Made by a program: the position numbers and the translations under genes. A stretch of DNA of 33,839 nt from positions 1-33,839 of IMG/VR virus record IMGVR_UViG_3300022752_000222; one strand, 5' to 3'. The notes under the pieces were generated by a model that had not been told where the DNA came from, ran no database searches, and saw only the letters and a list, made by a program, of their open reading frames with translations. This stretch comes from a virus. Of this stretch, positions 1-5,598 are shown one piece after another. Each line of letters begins with the position of its first letter. Position 1 is the first letter of the stretch.

Positions 1-2
1 CG

Positions 3-1664
3 TCTCAAGAACCACGGATCTTGATTCATTACGCCCACCTGCTCGGTCTTCAAGGCACTGAAGACGTGGTCCAGGCCTATCTTAAGGATCCACGGACAGA
101 CTTTTATCAAATCGTTGCCAACGCCGCAAACATACCCAGGAAGGTTGCGAAGACATGTATAGCTGAGGGAGAGCTTGTTTTGACGGATGTTGGTCTAGTA
201 CCTATAGAATCAATAACAACAGAACATAGAGTATGGGATGGTGTAGAATGGGTCAACCACGATGGCGTGGTTTTTATGGGTGTAAAGGAGGTTATGACCT
301 ATGGCAATCTCACCGCAACACCGGACCATGACGTCTGGACAGTCGAATCAGGGAAGATTTCGTTCCGGGACGCAGCATCAAGATTGGATGCACTTGTTTC
401 CACTGGAAATGCTGAACAAGTCCTTCGGTATGTGGACCGTAGTGAGCAGGGAAATACAGCGGCGTGGAAGGCATCAATATGCGAAGGTTCGATGCGCTTG
501 TGGAACCGAGGACTGGAAGCTCTTAGACAATTTGAAGAGCGGCAAGTCAACCATGTGTCGGCCTTGCAATATGCGGGAGCAACATACAAAGAGGGGGAAT
601 CTGTTAGTCACCTCAAAGGAGGTGGAACTCTTACAAAATCGAGCAACCGCTATTTTTCAGAGATGTCACAACCAAAACGACCGCGCTTACCCGACATACG
701 GGGGACGTGGGATACGCTGCGAATTTGGGTCAGTGAGAGAATTAGTGGAATATCTTCTTACGTTGGGTTCGGCAGAAGATTGGAAAAACAAAACGATAGA
801 CAGAATAGACAACAACAAGAGCTATTCACCTGGAAACATTCGGATGATTTCACAAGCAGGAAACAACGCCAATCGAAGGAACACAGTGACAGTGTCCTAC
901 AAAGGAAAAGAGGTTTGTTTGAACCACGTCTGGCATCTGATAAAAACAGACTATCCAAGTTTTCCCTTCGGTCACGGTTGGACGACGAAACTACTTCGGC
1001 AGGGATTGTCCATACAACAGCTTTTAACGCATACGAGAGAGCTTCAAAAAAGAAGGTCTACGACATCCTCAATGCCGGACCCAGAAATCGTTTCACTGTA
1101 TCGGGGGTCTTAGTGTCCAATTGTTCGCTGGGCATGATGTACGGCATGGGTAAACAAAAGCTTGCCAATAGCCTCGACTTGCCGATCGATGAAGCAGAAG
1201 ATCTCATCCGCAACTTCCATCAAAACGTACCTTTTTTGCGTGGCACGGTGGATGCGGTGATGCGTCGGATCGAGAACCGCGCCTCGGGCGGCGCTATCCG
1301 TACCCTGCTTGGCCGCAAATGCCGCTTTCCGTTATGGGAACCCATCGAGTGGGGCATCCACAAAGCACTTCCTTATGAAGAAGCAGCTGCCAAGTACGGC
1401 CAGCGTATCAAGCGTGCGATGACCTATAAGGGGTTGAATCGCTTGATTCAGGGATCCGCTGCCGATCAAACCAAACGCGCCCTAATCAAACTCGATCAAG
1501 CAGGCTTTACGCTGCTTTTACAAGTCCATGATGAAATTGCACTATCCGTTAACTCAGTCGATGAGGCAAGAGAAGCCGCCCATGTCATGGCAACCGCCGT
1601 TGATCTGGCAGTCCCCTCAATTGTCGATGTAGAGACTGGACCTTCCTGGGGAGAAGCGGTATGA
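3..1664 (+). CDS. polA-like: Family A DNA polymerase, C-terminal part, interrupted by an intein (5' end outside window)
   Basis: This is the replicative DNA polymerase of the phage. The reading frame is open to the left edge, and the first visible residues (SQEPRIL) match polymerase motif A, so the TTG at 21 is not the start and the N-terminal part lies outside the window. Motif B reads RKVAKT, then the intein, then CSLGMMYG. Motif C is LQVHDEIAL near the C-terminus. After splicing, the O-helix would be RKVAKTCSLGMMYG. Aligned by eye to E. coli Pol I, the residue equivalent to Phe762 is Leu, a variant known to be common in virioplankton polymerases. The stop overlaps an ATG (ATGA at 1661) and a hairpin terminator follows at 1712. 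The family call is firm; activity depends on protein splicing. Confidence 0.93.
   Translation, partial: SQEPRILIHYAHLLGLQGTEDVVQAYLKDPRTDFYQIVANAANIPRKVAKTCIAEGELVLTDVGLVPIESITTEHRVWDGVEWVNHDGVVFMGVKEVMTYGNLTATPDHDVWTVESGKISFRDAASRLDALVSTGNAEQVLRYVDRSEQGNTAAWKASICEGSMRLWNRGLEALRQFEERQVNHVSALQYAGATYKEGESVSHLKGGGTLTKSSNRYFSEMSQPKRPRLPDIRGTWDTLRIWVSERISGISSYVGFGRRLEKQNDRQNRQQQELFTWKHSDDFTSRKQRQSKEHSDSVLQRKRGLFEPRLASDKNRLSKFSLRSRLDDETTSAGIVHTTAFNAYERASKKKVYDILNAGPRNRFTVSGVLVSNCSLGMMYGMGKQKLANSLDLPIDEAEDLIRNFHQNVPFLRGTVDAVMRRIENRASGGAIRTLLGRKCRFPLWEPIEWGIHKALPYEEAAAKYGQRIKRAMTYKGLNRLIQGSAADQTKRALIKLDQAGFTLLLQVHDEIALSVNSVDEAREAAHVMATAVDLAVPSIVDVETGPSWGEAV
284..291 (+). promoter_or_regulatory. Internal Shine-Dalgarno AAAGGAGG for the nested HNH gene
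   Basis: AAAGGAGG lies inside the intein codons for Val-Lys-Glu-Val and ends 9 nt before the ATG at 301. An in-frame polymerase ATG at 294 is only 2 nt away, too close for good initiation. The site therefore decides the start of the out-of-frame endonuclease. Confidence 0.75.
301..1113 (+). CDS. HNH homing endonuclease encoded out of frame inside the intein
   Basis: This 270-residue protein is read in the +1 frame relative to the polymerase and lies wholly inside the intein coding sequence; its stop is 8 nt before the intein ends. Residues 60-90 hold a zinc-ribbon-like Cys set (C65, C67, C86, C89). Residues 120-192 carry the phage HNH core: RCHNQ, YPTYGGRGIRC, then TIDRIDNN-x-x-YSPGNIR and N-x-x-NRR. 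Residues 195-245 look like the DNA-binding tail of such enzymes (SYKGKEVCLNHVW). The ATG at 301 sits 9 nt behind AAAGGAGG, so it can be translated on its own; an alternative ATG is at 409. It presumably cuts intein-free polymerase alleles to spread the intein. The family is clear; expression is inferred. Confidence 0.85.
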   Translation: MAISPQHRTMTSGQSNQGRFRSGTQHQDWMHLFPLEMLNKSFGMWTVVSREIQRRGRHQYAKVRCACGTEDWKLLDNLKSGKSTMCRPCNMREQHTKRGNLLVTSKEVELLQNRATAIFQRCHNQNDRAYPTYGGRGIRCEFGSVRELVEYLLTLGSAEDWKNKTIDRIDNNKSYSPGNIRMISQAGNNANRRNTVTVSYKGKEVCLNHVWHLIKTDYPSFPFGHGWTTKLLRQGLSIQQLLTHTRELQKRRSTTSSMPDPEIVSLYRGS

Positions 1665-1711
1665 TGGAAGCTGTTCGTGTAAGTCTCCTTGAGCGTTTCC
1701 CAACGCTATTT

Positions 1712-1738
1712 GGCCCGTGCCTCACGGGCCCTTTTTTT
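1712..1738 (+). terminator. Rho-independent terminator after polA
   Basis: A 7-bp perfect stem, GGCCCGT / ACGGGCC, with a 5-nt loop is followed by CTTTTTTT. It lies between the polymerase stop and the start of the next gene. Confidence 0.9.
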
Positions 1739-1748
1739 GGGAGCTAAC

Positions 1749-2042
1749 ATGCGCAAAAAATCTAAAAAAGGTCGTCCTCGCGTCTGGTATCGAATCAAAA
1801 GCAAAAAAGACTCCCCCTCGCGTAGGCAAAACAAACCTTGGAATACCGTCACCCTGCCGTTGGACATCTACTCTATGCTCTCCGAGATGTCAGATTTTCA
1901 TCAAACAACACGAACTTCTATCGTTCAGCGCTTGATCTATGCTGAATTTATACGTACACTTAACACGATTGACCCCGAGAAAGCCTTAGAAATGGAGAAA
2001 GCTTATGCCCAGCGGTTTGTATCTAACGCTCCCAGCAGTTGA
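1749..2042 (+). CDS. Small basic, possible ribbon-helix-helix DNA-binding protein
   Basis: The protein has 97 residues. The N-terminal third is highly basic (RKKSKKGRPR, then more K and R). The middle, TVTLPLDIYSMLSEMSDFHQTTRTSIVQRLIYAEF, has the short beta strand plus two helices expected of a ribbon-helix-helix fold. The ATG at 1749 was chosen because GGAG sits 6 nt upstream and everything further upstream is terminator. It could be a transcriptional regulator of the early genes. The fold is a by-eye guess and no family is recognised. Confidence 0.6.
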   Translation: MRKKSKKGRPRVWYRIKSKKDSPSRRQNKPWNTVTLPLDIYSMLSEMSDFHQTTRTSIVQRLIYAEFIRTLNTIDPEKALEMEKAYAQRFVSNAPSS

Positions 2043-2367
2043 TGTCTGTGTGTTCTACGAGGTCCTTGAACCACGGTCCTTGATTGGCTTACCAGAACAA
2101 ATAGACATTACCCACGTCTGGCTGGACCTGGACCACGGGCCAGAAGCGCTTCGCAAAAAGCGTTCACGCGTCAACATCCTCCATGCTCTGGACGAAGGCA
2201 CCATCATCAACTTGGAGGATGAGATCCTTGAACACCGAAAAACTAACCCAAGAAGGCCTGCTCGCAAATCTGCTGTACTACAAGAATTGCCGGGATCAGT
2301 TACGGCAGGAGATGGAAACAGCACACAACCAGTACCTATTGAACTTATCGAAGTACTTATTGACTAA
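2005..2367 (+). CDS. Hypothetical early protein
   Basis: The protein has 120 residues and its ATG overlaps the end of the preceding gene by 38 nt. The first 75 residues look like a real fold (DVCVFYEVLEPRSL, then DITHVWLDLDHGPEAL). The last 40 are Pro/Arg-rich and less convincing, and the same DNA from 2228 reads as a better protein in another frame. No family is recognised. Either the C-terminus is genuinely dual coding or a frameshift has extended the frame. Confidence 0.5.
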   Translation: MPSGLYLTLPAVDVCVFYEVLEPRSLIGLPEQIDITHVWLDLDHGPEALRKKRSRVNILHALDEGTIINLEDEILEHRKTNPRRPARKSAVLQELPGSVTAGDGNSTQPVPIELIEVLID

Positions 2368-2410
2368 CCTAGAAAGGAGAAATGACGATGGACCCGGATC
2401 ACCTGGATGA
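2228..2410 (+). CDS. Hypothetical helical protein, TTG start
   Basis: The protein has 60 residues (NTEKLTQEGLLANLLYYK, then QLRQEMETAHNQYL) with a helical, coiled-coil-like pattern. GGAGG at 2214-2218 is directly against an ATG at 2219, which is too close, but 9 nt from the in-frame TTG at 2228, so TTG is preferred. It overlaps the 3' part of the 2005 gene in another frame, and its tail overlaps the next gene. Similar helical small proteins are common in phage early operons. Function is unknown. Confidence 0.45.
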   Translation: MNTEKLTQEGLLANLLYYKNCRDQLRQEMETAHNQYLLNLSKYLLTNLERRNDDGPGSPG

Positions 2411-2651
2411 CGATGCCCACAACTTCACGCTTCAAAAGTCGTTTGAAGTCGCTCGGATCATTGATAGATTACTCAAAGAGGATGAGTGCCTAAGACTCAA
2501 AGCAGCAGCGATGTTTTCTATTGTCATGGCCGATAGGCTTGGACACTTCAAGACAGAACGCCGGTTGAACAATTTCCACGACGTTGTTGAGAAATTCAGA
2601 GACAACGTCAAAGAAGTTTATAAGGAGGAATATCGTGCAACACCTAACTGA
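2388..2651 (+). CDS. Hypothetical acidic early protein
   Basis: The protein has 87 residues, starts MDPDHLDDDAHNF, and then is helical (EVARIIDRLLKEDECLRLKAAAMF). The start at 2388 has 8 nt of spacing from the AGAAAGGAGA block, which recurs in front of several other genes here; the ATG at 2382 is only 2 nt from it. It overlaps the following GTG-start gene by 17 nt. No family is recognised. Confidence 0.65.
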   Translation: MDPDHLDDDAHNFTLQKSFEVARIIDRLLKEDECLRLKAAAMFSIVMADRLGHFKTERRLNNFHDVVEKFRDNVKEVYKEEYRATPN

Positions 2652-2850
2652 TCGACTACGGCTGATGGCTGAGTACATGGAAGACAGGGAAGATGCCCGC
2701 ACAATCATGTACGCCGTTAACCACATCGAAGCTGCCAGAACTTGGAAGCTGCGTTGGGCCGAGGTAGATGACCGGCTGCACAAGCTCCAGGCTATGCACG
2801 ACAAACTATTGAGAGAATACAATGCATACAGAAAAGAGAAAGGCGACTGA
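2635..2850 (+). CDS. Hypothetical helical protein, GTG start
   Basis: The protein has 71 residues and begins VQHLTDRLRLMAEYMED. It is charged and probably a helical bundle or coiled coil (EAARTWKLRWAEVDDRL, then KLQAMHDKLLREYNAY). GTG at 2635 has AAGGAGG 6 nt upstream, much better than the TTG at 2584. It overlaps its neighbours on both sides, which fits translational coupling. Function is unknown. Confidence 0.6.
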   Translation: MQHLTDRLRLMAEYMEDREDARTIMYAVNHIEAARTWKLRWAEVDDRLHKLQAMHDKLLREYNAYRKEKGD

Positions 2851-2989
2851 CTTTCCCATCAGTCCTGAACAAATGAAATGGCCGTTCAGGACGCCTGAGG
2901 AACAAAAAAAAATCATTGCCTGGGTCAAAAAACAAAGAAAGCGTGATAAAGTCAAAGAGCTGGAAGACATGGAGCCAGCACCGTTTTAA
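2822..2989 (+). CDS. Small basic hypothetical protein (55 residues)
   Basis: A short gene starting MHTEKRKATDFPISPEQMKWPF and continuing as a Lys/Arg-rich helix (KKIIAWVKKQRKRDK), ending in an acidic tail. The ATG lies inside the end of the previous gene, with GAGAG upstream. It exactly fills the gap before the next ribosome-binding block at 2992, which supports it being real. A nucleic-acid-binding role is possible but unproven. Confidence 0.55.
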   Translation: MHTEKRKATDFPISPEQMKWPFRTPEEQKKIIAWVKKQRKRDKVKELEDMEPAPF

Positions 2990-3007
2990 TCAGAAAGGAG
3001 AAATGCA

Positions 3008-3205
3008 GTGAAAGTCAAAACAAATGCCGAAGCCACCAACGTATTAGGCACTTTTATTCATGAATGGGAACGCTTGGGTCAATTGCCACCCTGGAAAGAC
3101 CCCAGGGTGTTGGCCGAGCGACAAAGGATCGCGGACCTGGACCTCGAACGAATCTCGGAGCGCCTCAAACACGCCTATGCTATTTTGGAGCAAAACAATG
3201 CTTAA
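3008..3205 (+). CDS. Hypothetical early protein, GTG start
   Basis: The protein has 65 residues and is mostly helical (ATNVLGTFIHEWERLGQLP, then RIADLDLERISERLKHAY). The ATG at 3003 runs into TGA after two codons, so GTG at 3008, well spaced from AGAAAGGAGAAA at 2992, must be the start. It overlaps the next gene by 8 nt. No family is recognised. Confidence 0.6.
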   Translation: MKVKTNAEATNVLGTFIHEWERLGQLPPWKDPRVLAERQRIADLDLERISERLKHAYAILEQNNA

Positions 3206-3407
3206 GCCAAGCGCAATGGCTTTGACCGTGCTACAGCCTGTTTTTGACCTCGACGGGGTCATGTTCTTACCGCATTATTCAAAGAAGCATACCTGGGTAA
3301 GCCCAGCTTTTGAGTACGTCTACACCACCACTCAGCTTGTGGAATTGGGTGCCGAAAAAAGGACCGAGCATCTTTGGCCACGGAGCTGGACAGAGGAAGT
3401 GACCTAA
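3198..3407 (+). CDS. Hypothetical early protein
   Basis: The protein has 69 residues and begins MLKPSAMALTVLQPVFDLDGV. GGAG lies 7 nt upstream of the ATG at 3198, and the start overlaps the end of the previous gene. Its tail (KRTEHLWPRSW) is followed 2 nt later by the DUF3310 gene. The sequence is a mixed hydrophobic fold without recognisable motifs. Confidence 0.55.
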   Translation: MLKPSAMALTVLQPVFDLDGVMFLPHYSKKHTWVSPAFEYVYTTTQLVELGAEKRTEHLWPRSWTEEVT

Positions 3408-3409
3408 GC

Positions 3410-3685
3410 ATGAGCGACTCAGTAAACAACCCTAGACATTACACCTCACACCCAAGTGGTGTGGAGTGTATTGAAATAACAGAGCACATGTGCTTTAACC
3501 TTGGCAACGCTGTGAAATACATTTGGAGAGCTTCGTTGAAAGGTAAAGAGGTTGAGGACTTGCGCAAAGCAAGATGGTACATCGACCGTGAGATTGCGAG
3601 ATTGGTAGGCAAAAGAGAAGTCAAGGTCCATGAACGGATTAAGGAGAATGATGTATGGAAAACACAGACGAACGATCAAGCGTGA
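3410..3685 (+). CDS. DUF3310 protein
   Basis: The protein has 91 residues and carries the DUF3310 signature seen in many phages: NNPRHYTSHPSGVECIEITE, then MCFNLGNAVKYIWRASLKG and EDLRKARWYIDREI. The family lies in phage nucleotide and replication gene clusters; its biochemical role is not established. The start at 3410 has GAGGAAGTG upstream and gives the family's usual N-terminus (MSDSVNNPRHY). The C-terminus overlaps the next gene by 31 nt. Confidence 0.9.
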   Translation: MSDSVNNPRHYTSHPSGVECIEITEHMCFNLGNAVKYIWRASLKGKEVEDLRKARWYIDREIARLVGKREVKVHERIKENDVWKTQTNDQA

Positions 3686-4140
3686 AGTGCAACCCGCACC
3701 CCGACGCACCGCACGGTTTTCTGCGTGACGCATCACATAACGAGGGCCGTTATGTTTGTGAGTGTGAGTTTTGGGAACCGCAAGAACACATGAGCGCGGA
3801 CAGCGAGATACCTACCCTTGATGAAACTTCGACGCTAGAGGTGTGGCTAAACGCCACCAAGAGAATTGAAGCCGCCATTGATTTTTATGAGGCGGCTCTC
3901 AAAGAAGCGTATCCAACGGGGGCCACTGGAGAAGCGTTTTACTGGTGGAACGAGGCAAGGAAAGCAGTAGGCCGACCCCGCTTGACTAGGAAAAGAAAAG
4001 AATGGGTCGGGCTGACTGAGCCTGAACTGCACGAGATTAACCCAACATGGCCTGCGCCTGGGCAGCAGTGGGATTACGAAGATGTACTTGCATTTGTCAG
4101 AGCTGTTGAAGTTAAATTAAAGGAAAAGAATCATGGCTAA
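3655..4140 (+). CDS. Conserved-looking hypothetical phage protein
   Basis: The protein has 161 residues. The N-terminal 40 residues hold possible metal ligands (CNPHPDAPHGF, then DASHNEGRYVCECEFWEP) in a layout familiar from small phage proteins. The C-terminal half has FYWWNEARKAVGRPRLTRKR and GLTEPELHEI. AAGGAG lies 8 nt before the ATG. The ATG overlaps the DUF3310 tail and the 3' end overlaps the next gene by 8 nt, which suggests one operon. Function is unknown. Confidence 0.65.
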   Translation: MENTDERSSVKCNPHPDAPHGFLRDASHNEGRYVCECEFWEPQEHMSADSEIPTLDETSTLEVWLNATKRIEAAIDFYEAALKEAYPTGATGEAFYWWNEARKAVGRPRLTRKRKEWVGLTEPELHEINPTWPAPGQQWDYEDVLAFVRAVEVKLKEKNHG

Positions 4141-4339
4141 ACTTCCATACACATTTACCATCTGCCCAGATGAGGAACCGCCAAAGTTATTTACCGCATT
4201 AACACCAAGATTGCTCTTTGCCATGCGTAATGGTGTTGTAGACATGACGATTGACCAAAAGCAGCTTATTTGGCCTACCTCAAGAAAAGGGGTGACAACA
4301 ATAAATAATCATAAGGACAAATCAAATGAACGTATTTAA
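4133..4339 (+). CDS. Hypothetical early protein
   Basis: The protein has 68 residues and begins MAKLPYTFTICPDEEPPKLF. It overlaps its upstream neighbour by 8 nt and its downstream neighbour by 14 nt. A weak AAAGGAAAAG precedes the ATG. The body (ALTPRLLFAMRNGVVDM) looks like a small globular protein. No family is recognised. Confidence 0.55.
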   Translation: MAKLPYTFTICPDEEPPKLFTALTPRLLFAMRNGVVDMTIDQKQLIWPTSRKGVTTINNHKDKSNERI

Positions 4340-4637
4340 GTTAATAGCAGATAACGGCTTAACTTTGCACGGTGACATCGAGCATTTTGCCGAGTTGATT
4401 AGACAAGAAGAGCGTGAGAAAGTCGCCGCATGGATGATCAAGAAGGGCCTCGCAACGGGCCACGGAGACTCCACGGAAGATCTGCTGACAGAACTTGATT
4501 GGCAGATTCGTGAGCAAGCAGAGAAGCAGGAGCCGGTGACGTTCGTGTGCAGCACTGGCTTTTGCCGCTTTACCCTCACACAGACCGATGTTGGAATAAG
4601 AGATGCACAAGCAATCAGAGCAAGGGGTGAGCAATGA
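4326..4637 (+). CDS. Phage protein, paralogue A of the 4830 gene
   Basis: The protein has 103 residues. The segment EREKVAAWMIKKGLATGHGD, followed by STEDLLTELDWQI, and the C-terminus AIRARGEQ recur almost unchanged in the gene at 4830, including a 29-bp identical DNA block. The pattern of acidic helices ending in AIRARG is typical of a variable family of small phage proteins. AAGGA sits 9 nt upstream of the ATG. The stop overlaps the ATG of the HTH gene. Function is unknown; this copy lacks the MDRDDIIKMAKEA N-terminus seen in the other. Confidence 0.7.
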   Translation: MNVFKLIADNGLTLHGDIEHFAELIRQEEREKVAAWMIKKGLATGHGDSTEDLLTELDWQIREQAEKQEPVTFVCSTGFCRFTLTQTDVGIRDAQAIRARGEQ

Positions 4638-4837
4638 CAACAAATGAGCAATTCATAACACAAGTGGAGCTTGCTACTCGATGGAAGATCAGCGAAGCAA
4701 CACTGGAACGTGACCGGTCTTTCAAAAAAGGGGTCCGGTACATAAAGTTGGGTGGATTGATTCGCTATCGGTTGCAGGACGTTATTGACTACGAAAACGC
4801 ATGTACGCACGAGCCGGAGGAGAAGAACGGTGGATAG
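4634..4837 (+). CDS. Excisionase-like helix-turn-helix protein
   Basis: The protein has 67 residues. VELATRWKISEATLERDRSF, then KGVRYIKLGGLIRYRLQDVIDYE, is a MerR/excisionase-type winged helix (HTH_17-like), including the R-Y-R wing that precedes the D-V-I-x-Y helix. It is coupled to paralogue A by an ATGA junction and overlaps paralogue B by 8 nt. It could be an early regulator; no integrase is visible that would make it a true excisionase. The DNA-binding call is good; the target is unknown. Confidence 0.75.
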   Translation: MTTNEQFITQVELATRWKISEATLERDRSFKKGVRYIKLGGLIRYRLQDVIDYENACTHEPEEKNGG

Positions 4838-5189
4838 AGACGACATTATCAAAATGGCGAAAGAGGCTAAATTGCCGTACGAGTACGACACCGGGCGCGT
4901 GGTGTATCTGACAGAACTTGAACGCTTTGCCGCCCTTGTTGCCGCAGCCGAGCGTGAGAAAGTCGCCGCATGGATGATGGGGCGTGGTTACGCCACGGGA
5001 CACGGAGACTCCACGGAAAACCTCCTGCACGAGCTTGAGTGGCAGATTGCGGAGAACTGGAATCGAGCGCTGAGCAATGGGATCACGACCGAACGTGAGG
5101 CGTGTGCGAAGGTGGCTGAGCAATGGCCCTATGAGGACGAGAGAATGTTTTCCATAGCGCAAGCCATCAGAGCAAGGGGTGAGCAATGA
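4830..5189 (+). CDS. Phage protein, paralogue B of the 4326 gene (GTG start)
   Basis: The protein has 119 residues and begins MDRDDIIKMAKEAKLPYEYD. It contains EREKVAAWMMGRGYATGHGD, then STENLLHELEWQI, and ends AIRARGEQ. It also has an EREACAKVAEQW segment typical of this phage protein family. GTG at 4830 has GGAGGAG 7 nt upstream and yields the family's usual N-terminus. After the stop an ATGA remains, leading to a 7-codon frame, apparently a vestige of the duplicated junction. Function is unknown. Confidence 0.75.
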   Translation: MDRDDIIKMAKEAKLPYEYDTGRVVYLTELERFAALVAAAEREKVAAWMMGRGYATGHGDSTENLLHELEWQIAENWNRALSNGITTEREACAKVAEQWPYEDERMFSIAQAIRARGEQ

Positions 5190-5229
5190 CGCCCTCTCAT
5201 ACTGATTAAACGGTCAGATAAGGCTGGCT

Positions 5230-5385
5230 ATGTTTGAACGTCTTGGTGGATTTCTTGATAGTTGCCTTGCAGTTGGGCTGCTGTTGCTTTTTGTATTGCC
5301 AGTAATGGCAATCGGTGCGGTCGTAGTGTTTATTCAGCAGGTTTTTGTTAAGGTTCTTGGAAAAGAAAAACCCCCCGAGGGTTAG
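5230..5385 (+). CDS. Small single-pass membrane protein
   Basis: The protein has 51 residues: a short N-terminus (MFERLGGFLDS), a hydrophobic stretch at about residues 12-34 (CLAVGLLLLFVLPVMAIGAV), and a charged C-terminus (KVLGKEKPPEG). AAGG lies 6 nt upstream. It ends in the loop of the convergent terminator hairpin. A holin-like or membrane-anchor role is possible but cannot be shown. Confidence 0.55.
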   Translation: MFERLGGFLDSCLAVGLLLLFVLPVMAIGAVVVFIQQVFVKVLGKEKPPEG

Positions 5386-5393
5386 TCGGGGGG
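5361..5393 (-). terminator. Terminator of the leftward unit
   Basis: An 8-bp perfect stem, CCCCCCGA / TCGGGGGG, has a 7-nt loop. Read on the minus strand it is followed by TTTTTCTTTT; on the plus strand the following bases are CCTGACTTT. The strong reading is therefore for the minus-strand genes at 5420-6552. Confidence 0.85.
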
Positions 5394-5419
5394 CCTGACT
5401 TTGAAGTAATGCAATTGCC

Positions 5420-5590
5420 TTACTCTTCGTCTTCTACCTCTTCAGCTTCTGCATCACGTGCTTCAACAGCAGCCAGTAGTTTGTTGTACAAATCGCTCAA
5501 ACCGGAAGCAATTTCCTGCTCACCAAGCCACTCAAGCAGCTCATCATATTCAAATTCGGTCAGATCCACGCTTACAAAGATCTCATTCAT
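5420..5590 (-). CDS. Small acidic hypothetical protein
   Basis: A 56-residue minus-strand protein beginning MNEIFVSVDLTEFEYDELLE and ending in an acidic run (AEAEEVEDEE). GAGGTG lies 4-5 nt upstream, and the start is 8 nt past the stop of the phosphoesterase gene, so the two form one leftward operon that ends at the terminator at 5361. Acidic mini-proteins of this kind can be DNA mimics or inhibitors of host proteins, but nothing here proves that. Confidence 0.65.
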   Translation of the reverse strand: MNEIFVSVDLTEFEYDELLEWLGEQEIASGLSDLYNKLLAAVEARDAEAEEVEDEE

Positions 5591-5598
5591 GATTCACC

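Larger units (their letters stand above)
156..1121 (+). other. Intein in polymerase motif B (322 residues)
   Basis: The in-frame insertion starts at Cys (TGT at 156) and ends with Asn (AAT at 1119), followed by extein Cys. Block A is CIAEGELVLTDVGLVPIESI. Block B is TATPDHDVWT, with the T-x-x-H pair at intein residues 55 and 58. Block F/G is VYDILNAGPRNRFTVSGVLVSN. The C-terminal pair is Ser-Asn rather than the usual His-Asn, and the block F His is replaced, as in some other inteins. Only about the first 85 and last 30 residues look like the splicing domain. The roughly 200 residues between are hydrophilic and rich in R, Q, S, E and K, with no endonuclease motif in this frame, because the same DNA encodes an HNH protein in another frame. 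Boundaries are confident; splicing is inferred. Confidence 0.9.

Noticed and set aside
1661-1747. 28-codon frame starting at the ATGA of the polymerase stop
   Set aside because: It reads straight through the terminator hairpin and has no protein-like features.
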